Positions 45,774-58,300 are shown, counted from the stretch's first letter. The stretch: 64,000 nucleotides of DNA from Ovis canadensis (GCF_042477335.2 NC_091255.1:31040501-31104500), one strand, 5' to 3'. The notes: generated from the letters alone by a model not told the origin. A program made the numbers and translations.

Positions 45774-46464
45774 CAGTTCAGTTCAGTCGCTCAGGCGTGT
45801 CCGACTCTTTGCGACTGCAATCCCATGAATCGCAGCACGCCAGGCCTCCCTGTCTATCACCATCTCCCGGAGTTCACCCAAACTCACGTCCATTGAGTCA
45901 GTGATGCCATCCAGCCATCTCATCCTCGGTCGTCCCCTTCTCCTCCTGCCCCCAATCCCTCCCAGCATCAGAGTCTTTTCCAATGAGTCAACTCTTCCCA
46001 TGAGGTGGCCAAAGTACTGGAGTTTCAGCTTTAGCATCATTCCTTCCAAAGAAATCCCAGGGCTGATCTCCTTCAGAATGGACTGGTTGCATCTCCTTGC
46101 AGTCCAAGGGACTCTCAAGAGTCTTCTCCAACACCACAGTTCAAAAGCATCAATTCTTCCGCGCTCAGCTTTCTTTATAGTCCAACTCTCACATCCACAC
46201 TTGACCACTGGAAAAACCATAGCCTTGACCAGATGGACCTTTGTTGGAAAAGTAATATCTCTGCTTTTGAACATGCTATCTAGGTTGGTCATAACTTTTC
46301 TTCCAAGGAGAAAGTATCTTTTAATTTCATGGCTAAAGTCACCATCTGCAGTGATTTTGGAGCCCAAAAAAATAAAGTCTGGCACTGTTTCCACTGTTTC
46401 CCCATCTATTTGCCATGAAGTGATGGGACCAGATGCCATGATCTTAGTTTTCTGAATGTTGAGC
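45774..46464 (-). mobile_element. BovB LINE, 3' part, long intact frame
   Basis: Antisense 5'-truncated BovB. On the minus strand a single open frame of 248 codons (46529-45783) runs from LNIQKTKIMASGP through the WCWRRLLRVPW block and the basic GGRRRRGRPRMRWLDG run to the C-terminus KSRTRLSD. The reverse transcriptase catalytic core and endonuclease are absent, so it cannot be active. Divergence from typical BovB is low, so the insertion looks relatively young. Confidence 0.96.
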
Positions 46465-46847
46465 ATTAAGATACTAAAAAAGCAGGGCACAAAAAGGGAG
46501 ATAACGATAGTAACTATGAAGACACACACTAAATATATAGATATTTCCCCCCAAAATATAAAGATGCCCTACAAATCAATGACAACCTACAGAAAAATAG
46601 GCAAAGATATCCAAATGTCCATAATCACATTAAAAAGTACTCAGTCTCATTAGTCATCAGGAAAATAGAAATTAAACCCAGAATAAGATATCCACCAGAC
46701 GGCTACAACTAAAAACAGTGACTATACCAAATGCCAGGGAAGATTTAGAGCAACTGAGAGTCTCATACACTGCTGTAAAGCAGTAGTGTACTGTCAAAAC
46801 AGTACAACCACTTTGGAAAACTGTTTTGTACTATCTACGAGGCTGAA

Positions 46848-47231
46848 GCTATGGTTTTTCCAGTAGTCACGTATGGATGTGAGTTAAGACTATAAAGAAA
46901 GCACCAAAGAACCAATGTTTTGGAAGTGGTGTTGGAAAAGACTCCTGAGAGTCCCTTGGACTGCAACGAGATCAAACCAGTTGATCCTAAAGGAAATCAA
47001 TCCTGAATATTCTTTGGAAGGACTGCTGTGAAGAACTGACTCATTGGAAAAGACCAGACGCTGACGCTGGGAAGATTCAAAGCAGAAGGGGGACAACAGG
47101 TTGGATGGCATCACTGACTCGAAAAACACTGAGTTTGAGGAAGCTCTGGGAGTTGGTGACAAACAGGGAAGCCTGGTGTGCTGCAATCCATGGGGTTGCA
47201 GAGTTGGACACGACTGAGTGACTGAACGGAT
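46848..47231 (+). mobile_element. BovB LINE fragment with 9-bp TSD
   Basis: Sense BovB tail starting gctatggtttttccagtagtc and ending cacgactgagtgactgaac. Flanked by gaggctgaa at 46839-46847 and 47232-47240. Frame broken (for example at ggatgtgagttaagac). Opposite in orientation to the BovB at 45774-46464. Confidence 0.95.
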
Positions 47232-47477
47232 GAGGCTGAACACATATATTCTCTATGACCCAGCAATTCCATTTTAAGATATTTATGCAACATTAATTCA
47301 TACACATACATATCAAAAGACATGCACAAAAATCCATAGCAACATTATTTGTACCACCTCAAAACTGAAAACACCACAGAACAGGTAATGGTATACTAAT
47401 GTAACAGAACACTATCATACATGGCCATGAAAATACACAGGCAATGATATGTCCTCACCCCACAAACCTAATGTTGG

Positions 47478-47496
47478 CGGGGGGGGGGGGGGGGGA
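47478..47496. repeat. Poly-G tract
   Basis: An uninterrupted run of about 17-19 G. The exact length is prone to assembly error. Confidence 0.85.
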
Positions 47497-47499
47497 TAA

Positions 47500-48953
47500 G
47501 CCTTTTCATTTATATATGTCTACCATTTACATTTAAGTTTCAAAACCAGGAAAAATTGATCAATAACAATGATCCAGATACTGGTTCTATTTGTGGGGAT
47601 AAGGGGGTAAATTAAGGAACGGGCATGAAGCAGTCCTTTATGTTGGTCCTGTTGTCATTGAACGGTGTGTTCCCTTTGTAAAATTAAAATTCTAACATGT
47701 ATCCTCACAATGAAGTATTCTACAAATCTGATCTTTGCTAACTATACTCTTACTCAAGGTGAAATTGGAATCTCTTGTTTTGGCTTACATTTCCTTAATG
47801 ATCAATGAATGATGTTAAGTGGGAAAAAAAATGTTTTTAAAAATTCCTAAAATTCTGCTAAAAGCAAATTCTGAGGGAATTCAGCCAGTACTGTGGTCTG
47901 TTAAGGCTACAAATGAACCACTAAATAACGGAAAAGAAGCCTTAGGTGCTAAAACAAGGCCTACCCCAACTCTACAGAATTCTAAACGGAGGAGTGTCTT
48001 AGTGGAAGACTCACAAACCATACAGGACGGAAGCACAAGAGCTGAGCCTTTCAGCACAACTGAAAAAAGTGGTCACTGATAGCTTTAGACAGAGGAGTGC
48101 TCCTGGACATGACTCACAATGTATGGGTTACACAAGCACACATCCTTAACATCAACTGTGTGAGAAACAAATGCCTAAAACCCAGGAACTTTTTCTTACA
48201 AAAAAAAACCAAAACAAAAACAAAACACAGAAAACTTAGGTTATCTGGAAAACTCAGTCACAGCACTGCAGCAACCTGATGACCCACAATCACTACTTAT
48301 TATCTGTTTGGACTATGGCTCTACTTGTCCAAGCTAACTTATTTTAAATTGGAAGAATGGCTCCACTTATACAAAAAAAAAAAACAAAAAACCCCCTAAT
48401 TTTTAAATTTCTAAATTAAGCTACTAGGAAAAAATTAATCTAGTCATTAACACTACAGCTTAATTTCTACTATAGCTTTTCAAAAAGGCATGTATCAGTT
48501 GCAAACCATATACTGATCTCAGAAATTAAAGTGTATTTCAATAAAACATTAATAGCCTAAAAGAAAAAGAATACTTAAGGGTTATGAGCATGGGCTCTTC
48601 AGTCATACAAACCAAACTCTGAATTCTGTTTGACTACTACTATCCGTTTTCCTATTGGCAAAATGCAGATGGAAAACTCACCTGACTAAGGACCTATGCA
48701 CTACCTACATTAGGTATGCCTTGAACACAGCTGATACTCAGTCTTAGCTGTTAGCTATCAGTTATCAATCACAAGTCTAGGATCCCAAAGAAATGAGCGC
48801 TACATGACGACAGCGTTTAATTTTGCTGATCTGGGTTGGATCCATTATCACCACTTCCTCTAAAAGCTCACAATTCCTTTTCACTAGTGGCGTGGGCAAC
48901 AGGGGGAAGGGGCAAGATGGGTAGGGAATTTAGAGGTACAACCTATATATGTA
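47500..48953. other. AT-rich intergenic DNA
   Basis: An 86-codon plus-strand frame (47819-48079) and several shorter ones show no recognisable family. A-rich runs at 48198-48225 and 48371-48392 look like retroposon tails without clear bodies. Confidence 0.4.
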
Positions 48954-48956
48954 TAT

Positions 48957-49086
48957 GCGCTACGCTAAGTCGCTTCAGTTGTGTCCAACCCTGTGCGACC
49001 CTATGGACAGCAGCCCACCAGGCTCCTCTGTCCATGGGATTCTCCAAGCAAGAACACTGGAGTGGGTTGTCATTTCCTTCTCCAAT
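48957..49086 (-). mobile_element. Bov-A SINE unit
   Basis: taagtcgcttcagttgtgtc, gcgaccctatggacagcag, caagaacactggagtgggtt, ending ccttctcca. No tRNA head. Confidence 0.93.
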
Positions 49087-49704
49087 ATATATAGTCAACA
49101 CTGTAACTACAGATGGGAGTATAACCTGTGACTATGTTGCACATCCGAAATTCACATTATAAATCAACTATACCTCAAAACAAAAACAAAAAACCACTCC
49201 AGTGGGGAAGAAGAAAATTTTAAATTCAAAGAAAAGCAATTCCCTAGTGAAGCTTCCCAGAACCTTACCAGGGAACCCAGCGAACATGTTAAAAATTTCA
49301 AAGATTCATCTTTATTGCAAAATTTTCAGCGTGCTCACCCCTCTTAGTATCAATACCATAGCAGCTAATTGGGTATTTTTGTTTTTTATAACTCACAAAC
49401 AGCATTCATCTGGAGCAAGAGTGGCAGTGTTTATACTACTCCATCAAGACGCCCTTACAACAATCTAACTTAAAATTCATTCTAGTCTAACTAGAATTGC
49501 AACAAAACTAGATTTTCTTTTCTGGCCACCCATCTCAATACCCAAGCAGGGGTATAAACCCATTTACTGTTACTACTAAGATTTCAGAAAACCTCTGGGT
49601 TTAAAACTTCATTTTTAAACCAAAAAATCATAATTAAAAGATTAATCACATTCAAGTTTGTAACGGTCAAGTTCCTATTTAAATCAACTGATCCTCACAG
49701 ATGA

Positions 49705-50527
49705 CTAAACCAAGAACTGAAAAACAAACAACACTGCACCTTCCCAGACCAGACACAGGAAGTGGCATGACACTGCCACACTTCTGCAGTCTCCACACTT
49801 GACTGCCTTCCAGTCTTTGACAGGATCTTTCTGAAGACCGATAACCAAACAAAAGTCTCCTTCTGATGTCTCTTCATTGTTTTCTTTGGGTGGCAAGCTC
49901 TTTTTCCTCCATACCTAAACTGTTAGGTCACTGAAAATGCTCACAGCATCCTGAATTTGCTGAATACCTAAAACGAAGTCTACATAGGCAACCAAGGAAC
50001 TCTTACACTTAGCAAATTCATGTTGACAACTCAACTGAACAGAGAATCACCTCCACAAACCAGACTATTTTGTAAAAAGATTACCTATTGGTTCATGTGA
50101 ACTCTTCCAAGTCCAGGCATCCACACATTAGTGTGGGAGCAGCCTGCAAAACCCTGATTAGCAGCTTCTTTAAAAATTTGCAGGAAGGGTTTTACAAATT
50201 CCTCTAGTGTTGGACTGAAATGCAGCATACAGTTGGCAAAAATACTGCTGGAAAAAGAACAAATCATCTGATTAGCTCTTGGAGGTAGCTCCAGAGAGCA
50301 TAATTTGTATGTGATCACCTCCAACTATCTGATAGAAAAACAACTCACAAAAATGATTGTTCATTCTACATACTTATTTTAATAGGAACTACTAGTACAT
50401 CACTCATCTATTAATTTCCCAAGTCTTACCGACAAAGAACTTAAGTCCAAGAAACACTTTTGGTAGATCTCATTTAGCAATGAGTTGAGCACAGTGAAGC
50501 TGGTACTCTCATATGTTGCTGACGTGG
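49705..50527 (-). pseudogene. Unrecognised exon-like minus-strand ORF series
   Basis: Three open blocks in reading order. A, 50527-50430: acceptor acattatag, donor tcg|gtaaga, containing FTVLNSLLNEIYQKCFLDL. B, 50324-50085: acceptor ctatcagatag, 79 codons, containing FSPTLEEFVKPFLQIFKEAA and ending in TAG immediately followed by gtaatc. C, 49914-49705: acceptor gtttag, containing EGDFCLVIGLQKDPVKDW. A and B join in phase across a 106-bp GT-AG gap; B to C would keep phase but cross the TAG. I do not recognise a family. It could be a relic of a spliced gene, part of an unknown transcript, or chance in AT-rich DNA. A mariner MITE sits just upstream of block A. Confidence 0.3.
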
Positions 50528-50555
50528 CTATAATGTGGAATAACTTGAGGGAAGA

Positions 50556-50664
50556 TACTGGGTTGGCCAAAAGGCTCATTCGGTAAAAATAAGACATATT
50601 TTCACCAATAACTTTACTGATCAATGTAGTCACTAACAGAATCAATGTTTTGGCCAACCCAATA
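50556..50664. mobile_element. Mariner-type MITE
   Basis: A 105-bp element (50558-50662) with inverted ends CTGGGTTGGCCAAAA and TTTTGGCCAACCCAA, 14 of 15 matching, flanked by TA on both sides. The ends are those of the mariner family known from ruminant genomes. There is no transposase frame, so it is non-autonomous. Confidence 0.93.
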
Positions 50665-51374
50665 GTATTTACCAATTGCAAAGTTGTTTTTTAACACAGG
50701 GAATCTAGAAATGTTCAGATACTGCACAGGCAACTATTTAAGCAGACCATTAACAAAAACATTTACTGCAGCAGGATTTACAAATGCAAAGCTGGAAATA
50801 AGCTCAATGTTCAACAGTAGTCAACTCCACCCCCACCCCCGCCAAATCAGGAGTACATCAATGAGACAGTCAAATGAGATCAACCTCAATGCCTGACATA
50901 AAATGATCTATATTAAGTATCTGTACACACTGTTGCATAAATTCTCAAAGATATTACTTACATCGAGTGTTTCTAATAAAGAGGACCACTGTACTACTAT
51001 TTCACCATGTGTACCTGTACTACTGAGAATCTATTTAATTCTTCTCTATTCCTGCCACTCATTGGGGCAGGCGGAGAGTAACCCCAGCCTTCAGTTGTAC
51101 AACTCCAAAAATCGCATGTTAGATGATCCTTAAGTAATTTGGTATTATAAACAAACATTGGCACTTTAATGATTAAAATAAACATCACATTGTTACCTGA
51201 TTTAGAGGACGGGATACTTGCACTATTTATACTCCCTGTTCTTCAGAACCAGGTTACATACAGGTAATTTTCCCCCCAGAAACATACATCATTTTTGGGA
51301 AGCAAGCGATTTATAGAAGGAAAAAAAAAAACAAAACGAGATCTTCTTCACATTCAGGCAAAAACTATAATCAA

Positions 51375-52334
51375 TGTATTTAGACTAGAGATTTTATTGT
51401 AGAAGGAAAAAGGATAGAGGCACAATAATGTTTGGCATTTTTAATTTAGGTTTGTTTTATTTAAGTTTAATGTTAATCCATGCTGTGTTTCAGTAAGAAC
51501 AATACAGATTCTGTATCTGTGGCTCCAGTCAGATATCCAGTAGTACAAATTAGCTTCAAGTTACACATACTGAACAAAAGAGGTTGAGCGAGCGAAGGAG
51601 GGGAGGGGCGGGGCCCTGGGGGAGAGGGGAGGAGAAGAAACAAAGAATTGAACACGCATGCAGGCTTTTCCATACCACCTTCAACGCTAACCTGCTTCAG
51701 AGGGAGAGTAAAAGTAGGCAAGAATGAGCAGCCACGGATTGTTGAACTGTTACCAGCACCACGCTTTTCAGCAACATTTCAGCAGAGTTTGAAACACTTT
51801 TTTACAGCAAAACCATTACAACAAACTCTCCAAAAAACCTTTTTACCACCTCAAGCTAACATCCAATTAAGTTTAAACATTGGTATAAAATTCAATTTAA
51901 ACAATTAGAAAAAGGGAAAATGATACCACATACACCAATATAGTGTGATTAACCTTTCTCTTAGATGCTTGCATCATGTAAAATTCTAATGGCTTTCGAA
52001 TGTAATTTCCATTTCTAATGGTGATCTTGCCACATCTGGCAGGAGACAATACAGTAATGCTGAAAAAGCCTCTATGCAGTCCTGTTAGTGTTCTTAAAGA
52101 ACCTAAAAGCTGGGACCAGTAAAATCCACAGAAATTCACTCTTGCCTTTAAGAACTTTTGAAAACTGTTTAAAAAAAAAAAAAAAAAAACCAACAGGGCA
52201 GGAACCTAAATTCTGAGACCAAATGTAAAAGTCAGATTTGGTGGTTCTCAGTGACAATGGGGGAATTTCCAAGAGGGATGGGATGGGAAGGTCTAGGGTG
52301 GTCAGAGATGGTTTCTCTTGTTGGCTTTTATGTC
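51375..52334 (-). other. YWHAE: YWHAE 3' UTR and poly(A) signals
   Basis: Begins after the TGA at 52335-52337. Two AATAAA hexamers lie on the minus strand at 51456-51461 and 51393-51398; cleavage after the second gives a UTR of about 0.96 kb, in line with the known size in mammals. Notable inside it are a run of about 19 U (52171-52189) and a long C/U-rich tract (51583-51640 on the plus strand as G/A). The exact cleavage site is inferred. Confidence 0.8.
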
Positions 52335-52387
52335 TCACTGATTTTCATCTTCCACATCCTGCAGCGCTTCTTTATTCTGCTCTTCAC
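52335..52387 (-). CDS. YWHAE: YWHAE exon 6 (terminal coding part)
   Basis: 53 coding nt, finishing Gly239 and encoding [16 protein letters not shown] then TGA. Acceptor ctttgcag. Encodes the flexible acidic tail behind helix 9. Confidence 0.97.
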
Positions 52388-55300
52388 CTGCAAAGAAGAA
52401 TGACAATTTATAACCTACTAAACTAGGTTGCTGTGGGGACAGACAAAGGTATCATTCCAAGCATAAGACTCCTTATATTTAATACAACTGGTATAAACAC
52501 AGACAGGCAAAGGACTTCTACCATCCTTGACACCTTAGATGCCTAAGCCAAGAGGTGCTGCTGGATCAAGGTCCTGAATGATCACAGGATGAAAAAAAAA
52601 AAAAAAAAATTTGATGCATAGTAAAAGTCAATGTTTTTATGCTAAAAAAGCTCTTAAGTAGACAGCCAAGGTAACCACATTATTAAAATGATTTTCAAGC
52701 TTTCATGTATATCTTGAGTCAAAATACTCTTTCTCAATAACCTCACCTCTTCAAGAACCAAGAGTATTTTATAAATTTTTGCAAAATCTAATTGATCTGA
52801 AGGTTCATGAGAACTGAGCAGTAAAATGATTCAAAGGAGTTGGAGGATTCTGCTTTTGTAAATGAATATTTTACACACTTTGTATCTTGGACAATTGCAC
52901 CAAACCATAAACCAAATCTCTCACACCAGAGTGGAACAGCATGCTCAAAGTAAACCAGACCACTGAGGTTATTAAAGAAGGGCATTTGGACCAGTTCTCT
53001 CATGCCACTTTTCTCTCCCCTTTGAACATGATTATTAATTAGCCTGAGGAATTTCAACTGCACTATGACATGCAATCGAAAGCCAGCCTATTCACCAGTC
53101 ATCTACCTATTAATAAGCATAAGACAGCCATAATAAGGAAGCATGCAGGCTTCTGCCAAAAAATAAACAGATAAAAGTTAAATTATTTTGTGCTGTAATA
53201 AACCATTAAGTCCTAAGTAGTTACTAGTTTGATCAAAATAAATGAAAAATCAATTAACTAATCCAACAATCACGATACTTCAGATAATTCATCCATTCAC
53301 ACTGCTTGTTAAATTACTCATTCAGAATGGAAAAATGACACTAAGACCAGCTCCCTACAGACATAAAGCAAAACTCTGAGGAACACTTTTAAATGGTCTT
53401 GTCTTAAAGACCTTGATACTGTAAATGCTGTCATTGCAGTAAGGGTAAAGATAGTTTTAGTCATTTAAACATTTTTTTTTGTGATAAAAATGTTTGCAAT
53501 TTATTGTTTTAATAAAGTATTTAAGGTACATAAAGATTTTTTGACTCACATTTAGAAAGACATGCAAAGAAAAGACAAAAACAACCATTTACTGAGGGAA
53601 GAAATGATGGACCACCCAATTGTTCTCCCAATGAACAATAATGTATTCAAACTTAAGAAATGATAAGAACATTCACACTCATTTTCAACAGCAATACACT
53701 GCCAAAATACGGTTAACATACATCAATAGAGCACACTCTTAATTTACTTATAAGCAACCACTAGATTTGCCAAAAGTTCCAAGTAACTCTGGCGTAAAAA
53801 CATTGTCAAAGAAGTCACACTCAACCAGAAGTAGACAGGGGTAGCAGATCATAAATGTCTTAAAAGGTTTTGCATCCTGGGATGTATAACAGGCAGTTTT
53901 TTAAGCAACAAGATGATGATATGCAGGCATGATTAGTGAAGAACCAAAACTAAAAGCAGAATTCACTGTGCCATGATGATGACTTACAAAGTAGAGTTTT
54001 TAGGAAAGGAAGAGTTGGATTTTCCTTTAGGAATCTATATTGTAAGGAGAAAGGGAGGGAGAACAATCATATGAAAGCAACATTACAAGAAAAATAAACC
54101 AAGAGCAGGACAAAGGAAAACACCAATGATTTAGGGGAATCAGATTTCAGAATCTTACTTTGTATGAACTTCACTCTAAGAAATAATCTGTTCCTTTTTA
54201 AGAGGATGAAATATCCTCTTAAAAGGTATACAGAAGGGGGAAAACGTTTCCTCAGATATGTATTTCCTTGCCCAGTTTCTGGATTGGGAAGGGAGAAAGG
54301 GAACAAGCAGAGATTCCTCTCTATGAACATGTGTATTAAACAGTCCTCTGATCATAGGTTCAAAGAAAAAGGACTGAAATTGCTTGATGAGAAAAAGTGG
54401 TGCTCCCTTTAAAGAATTATGTTTGAACAGACCCAGACAGACATTAGCATTCTGCAGGCAAAAAGAATACAAGCATGTATAAGAAAAGGTTTGTGAACAA
54501 CACAAATTTCATTGATTTCTTTGTTTAGAAACCCTCAATTCAAATGGTTTTTTTATACCACTTTTCACATTTAAAGTAAAAAAGGAGAAAACAATCTAAA
54601 TAATCCTTCAACTAAGTGCAAGTAACATCCTAACTTCATAACCCAAATTCTTCTCATTCAGCATTGATTCTAAATCACAAAACCAACGTAACATGTAATA
54701 CCTTACACCTTTTAGCAAAACTGGCAAATAATTTTCTAGTATCAACAATTTGTAATTTCAGACAGCTTGTTTATTTTGCTAAGATTTCAACAGACCACTT
54801 GAATTTTTCAAGATAAACTATGTTTCCTAATTCCAAATATTTTGTAACACACCTCTTAAAAGGAAAATTATCTGTCTCAATGAAATTTAATTAATTGGTC
54901 GATCTATGAAACCATAAGGAATTGATGCAACTGAATTTCACTAGTTTAAGTGTTTAAGATTAAAGAGAAATCTACCCTAAAGTGTAATTAAACATTTTGT
55001 ACAAAGAACATTCCCAACTATGAAAACATAGTAAATTTAAAGATATTTTATTTTTAAATAATCCATTTAATAAAACATGCTTGATAACCAAGAAAAAGAG
55101 TATCTTTGATTCTGTATAAATGGAATCACAATCTACCTTAATCGATTCTTGGTTATGAGTGATAACAGAAAATCAGACTTTTTTTTTTATTTTTGGAATC
55201 TAGCAACTTTACAGAAGGTGACATCTGTACCAAATAATGTGTCCAAAAAAACAACCCACTTTTCAAAATCACCTTTGTTGTTGGTGGTATTTTTCACCCT

Positions 55301-58300
55301 CAAAAAATATCCCGAGAGATCAAAGAGGTATAGCTTACTTTAGGTCAATACCGCTTACCAAACTCTCCACATGCTTTTTCCTTTTATCCCCTCAAACAGG
55401 CAGAGAGATATTAGTCTTCTCTGAGCTGGGGGTGACTATGAAGAGTCCACAGCTATCTGGCCATTCTTCTTAGTAGTTATTGTTAGAATACAATAGAATT
55501 TAAAGCTGGAAGGAACCCCAGTCATTAGTTCAGAGATGGTTTAGTTGGTTTTGAGTCCCACAGATAGTGGTTGCCTGCAGTGCTGTGCTGACGAAAAGTA
55601 ACCTGTGACTCCATCTGGCTTTGTTGGTGAAGTGCGCAAGTAAGTCACATGCACCACAAATCTCAATCCAAAGCTCGTCAAGTTCTAAATGGTTCACAGA
55701 GCTACTGCATTTTAGCAGCAGTCCCCCCTAACTCTCACTGACCGTAAGATAAGATAATTCTAAAATCTGACTCTGTCCTTTCAGTGCCAATCTACATTTC
55801 CCTGACATCCATTTTCAGAGACATCTTTAAAAAGTTATGTTTCCAAATACAATATATGTTGGTCTGACCAAGAGAAACTACATCTAGCCTCAAGGAATAC
55901 AAAACATGCTTCAGTTTGGGTAATATACTTTTAAAGGATCTGTAACTAAAAATGACAAATGTTGTTTCCACTCCCTGTATCACCAGAGCCAGTTACAAAC
56001 ACTCTTATAATTATCATGTCACACTAGTTTGGGTCCATCTCCCCGTCCAGTTCCCCCACCCTTTCAATGATCTATCATGGGTAAAAACAATTCTTTAGAA
56101 ATGAGTAGAATAAAATATTCTTTAAAATCAAGAAATGTGGCAAATTTGGTCCCTTACAGATATCTGGAATAATCATTAAGCACCTACCCTACTCCCAACC
56201 ACAAGATTAAATTTTATAAAATGCTCTAGTAACTATTTACAACTGCAACTTCTAGAAAACAAAGAGACTATATCAGATCTCTTAAATAAGGATCTATATG
56301 AGCAGGGTGTTTCATCTGTTGTACAAAATACAGAGGGAAATTAGTCTTTTTTTAGATAAAAGATTTCCACACAGAAAAGATACCATAAATATCTACTTAT
56401 AACCATCTAAGTTTTAAAATGAGGATTGCCACTCAGCCAAAACAGTGACAACAACAGTAAAATATAATTAACCTTAGATCCCTAAAATTGAATCTGAGGA
56501 ATGGTAATATGAACTGCTTCCTCTCCATCTTTCAAAACTGACAGAACAGAAAACTAAGTTTAGCCCATGTTATGACAGGTAAATCTTTAAATCTTTGATT
56601 ATTAACAAAACAGGCCTTTTACATTATTATCTTACAGACCAAAATGTAAGGCTGTACTTTGATACCATTTCCTGTAAAGGTAATAATTAAAATTTGATAG
56701 TTTGGAGGGTAGGCTGAGTCTAAGTTATAGCATAATGTAAAGAAATCCCAATTTTCTATGAGTAAATAGATCCAACAACTGAAAGAGACACATTTTAACT
56801 TCAGTCTCCTTACCATCACCCTGCATGTCTGAAGTCCATAGTGTCAGATTATCACGTAACAACTGCATGATAAGTGTAGAGTCCTTATAGCTTTCTTCAC
56901 TCAGGGTGTCCAGTTCTGCAATTGCATCATCAAAAGCTGCTTTTGCCAACCTACAAGAATTCACATAATGTATTATGAAAAAAAAAGTCTGAAATAAACT
57001 AAACAAGTCCAAAAACAGATTCTAGAAATGACATAGTTAAATCTCAGTCATGTCTTTAGTTATCACTACTAGACACTATTAGACACTGAATGCTTCGCAC
57101 TGCAATGCTTTAGGCACTGAAAACAGGTGTCACTAATGAAACTCCTTTTTAAATTTTGTAATCCAGCAACTGTGCAACTAGTGAAACTTGTTGGAGTTCC
57201 ACTTATTACTATGCTTCTGACAAGCAGACCCAATCCCATCCAAGCCACCATCAAAATATATGCATGTGAAAGGTATTTCCAAATTCTAGTCACTTTAACT
57301 TTATTTAATACAGTTTTAATGCAAAAAGAAAAAATTCTGGGACAGTATCTCACTATTTAATCCAATAAAACTTAAGGTTAACACAGCAAGAAAGAAAAAA
57401 AACCCACAAAAATGAGATCATATAAGCCATTTACTACAGTTAAGAAACAAAATTCACCTTTACTTTTTGAGTACTGGGTACTATGTACATCAAGTGATGC
57501 TGGTAACAGGTAGGAAAAAGAGCAAAGAGACATAGTATGAGTCCACAATGAACTTTTTAAAAACACCTAAAATAGAGGGAGTGACATAAATAGCTACTAT
57601 AACATAAAAATGAAGTGCCAACCTAGAAAAGTACTTCAGGGACCCAAGAGGGTAAGCAAATTAGGAAGTCATACTTGAACAATCTTAATGGGTAGAAAAA
57701 GCACAAATGGCATACTTCACATTAAAGCAGAAGCACGGAAAGGACTTAGGTTGAAGCTGTGCGTTCAACGGCTAGACTAGAGAATGGCAATCAAAGAGTC
57801 AACCAATACTATCCCTGAACAGCCATAGCTTCTTCAGTTAAGATACATTACCTGCTTGGACTCACTCAACTAGCCATTTAGAAAGTTTTTAGATGAATTA
57901 ATATTGATTTTTCATTCAAAAGAATCCACCTGACAGCTGAAAAATCTCTTCTTTCAGGGAATATCTGATTCCTACATACCCAAGAACACCGAAGTTATTT
58001 TGTAATGCGTACTCCTATTGTATGATTTATCTAAAATAGGCAAATTCATAGACAGAAAGAGATTATCAGAAAATCAGACAGAGGTGGATATAGTGTTATT
58101 GTTTAGTGGCAAATTTGTTTCAGGTGATAAAAAAGTTTTAGAAATAGATGCAACAGACGATACTGCGGGTGTATTTAATGTCTACCCACTCCAGGACTCT
58201 TGCCTGGAGAATCCCATGGACAAAGGAAACTGGCGGGCTTCCCTGGTGGCTTAGTGGTAAAGAATCTGCCTGCAGTGCAGAAGGAGACCTGGGTTCAATC

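Larger units (their letters stand above)
43645..47480 (+). mobile_element. Second old L1 (ORF2 and 3' part), nested
   Basis: Sense L1 text in order: the ORF2 reverse transcriptase part (cttaccatttctattcaac at about 43876, tcaattcacaaatatcaatc at about 44050), a segment at 45230-45770 (ccaaggtgtatatggaaatg, ccaatggaacaataaatg), then cttcattagtcatcaggaaaa-like text near 46640-46840 and gacccagcaattccatttta near 47258. Inserted in it are a CHR SINE (45090-45210), BovB minus (45774-46464) and BovB plus (46848-47231). Confidence 0.75.

Noticed and set aside
47819-48079. 86-codon frame as a small gene
   Set aside because: No splice context, family resemblance, promoter or poly(A) signal. The length is expected by chance in this amount of sequence.
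52171-52189. A-run as the tail of a processed YWHAE pseudogene
   Set aside because: On the gene strand it is a U run inside the 3' UTR, and the gene retains all introns with proper splice sites.
52590-52610. A-run in YWHAE intron 5 as a SINE tail
   Set aside because: No SINE body is recognisable upstream of it; a simple homopolymer is enough to explain it.
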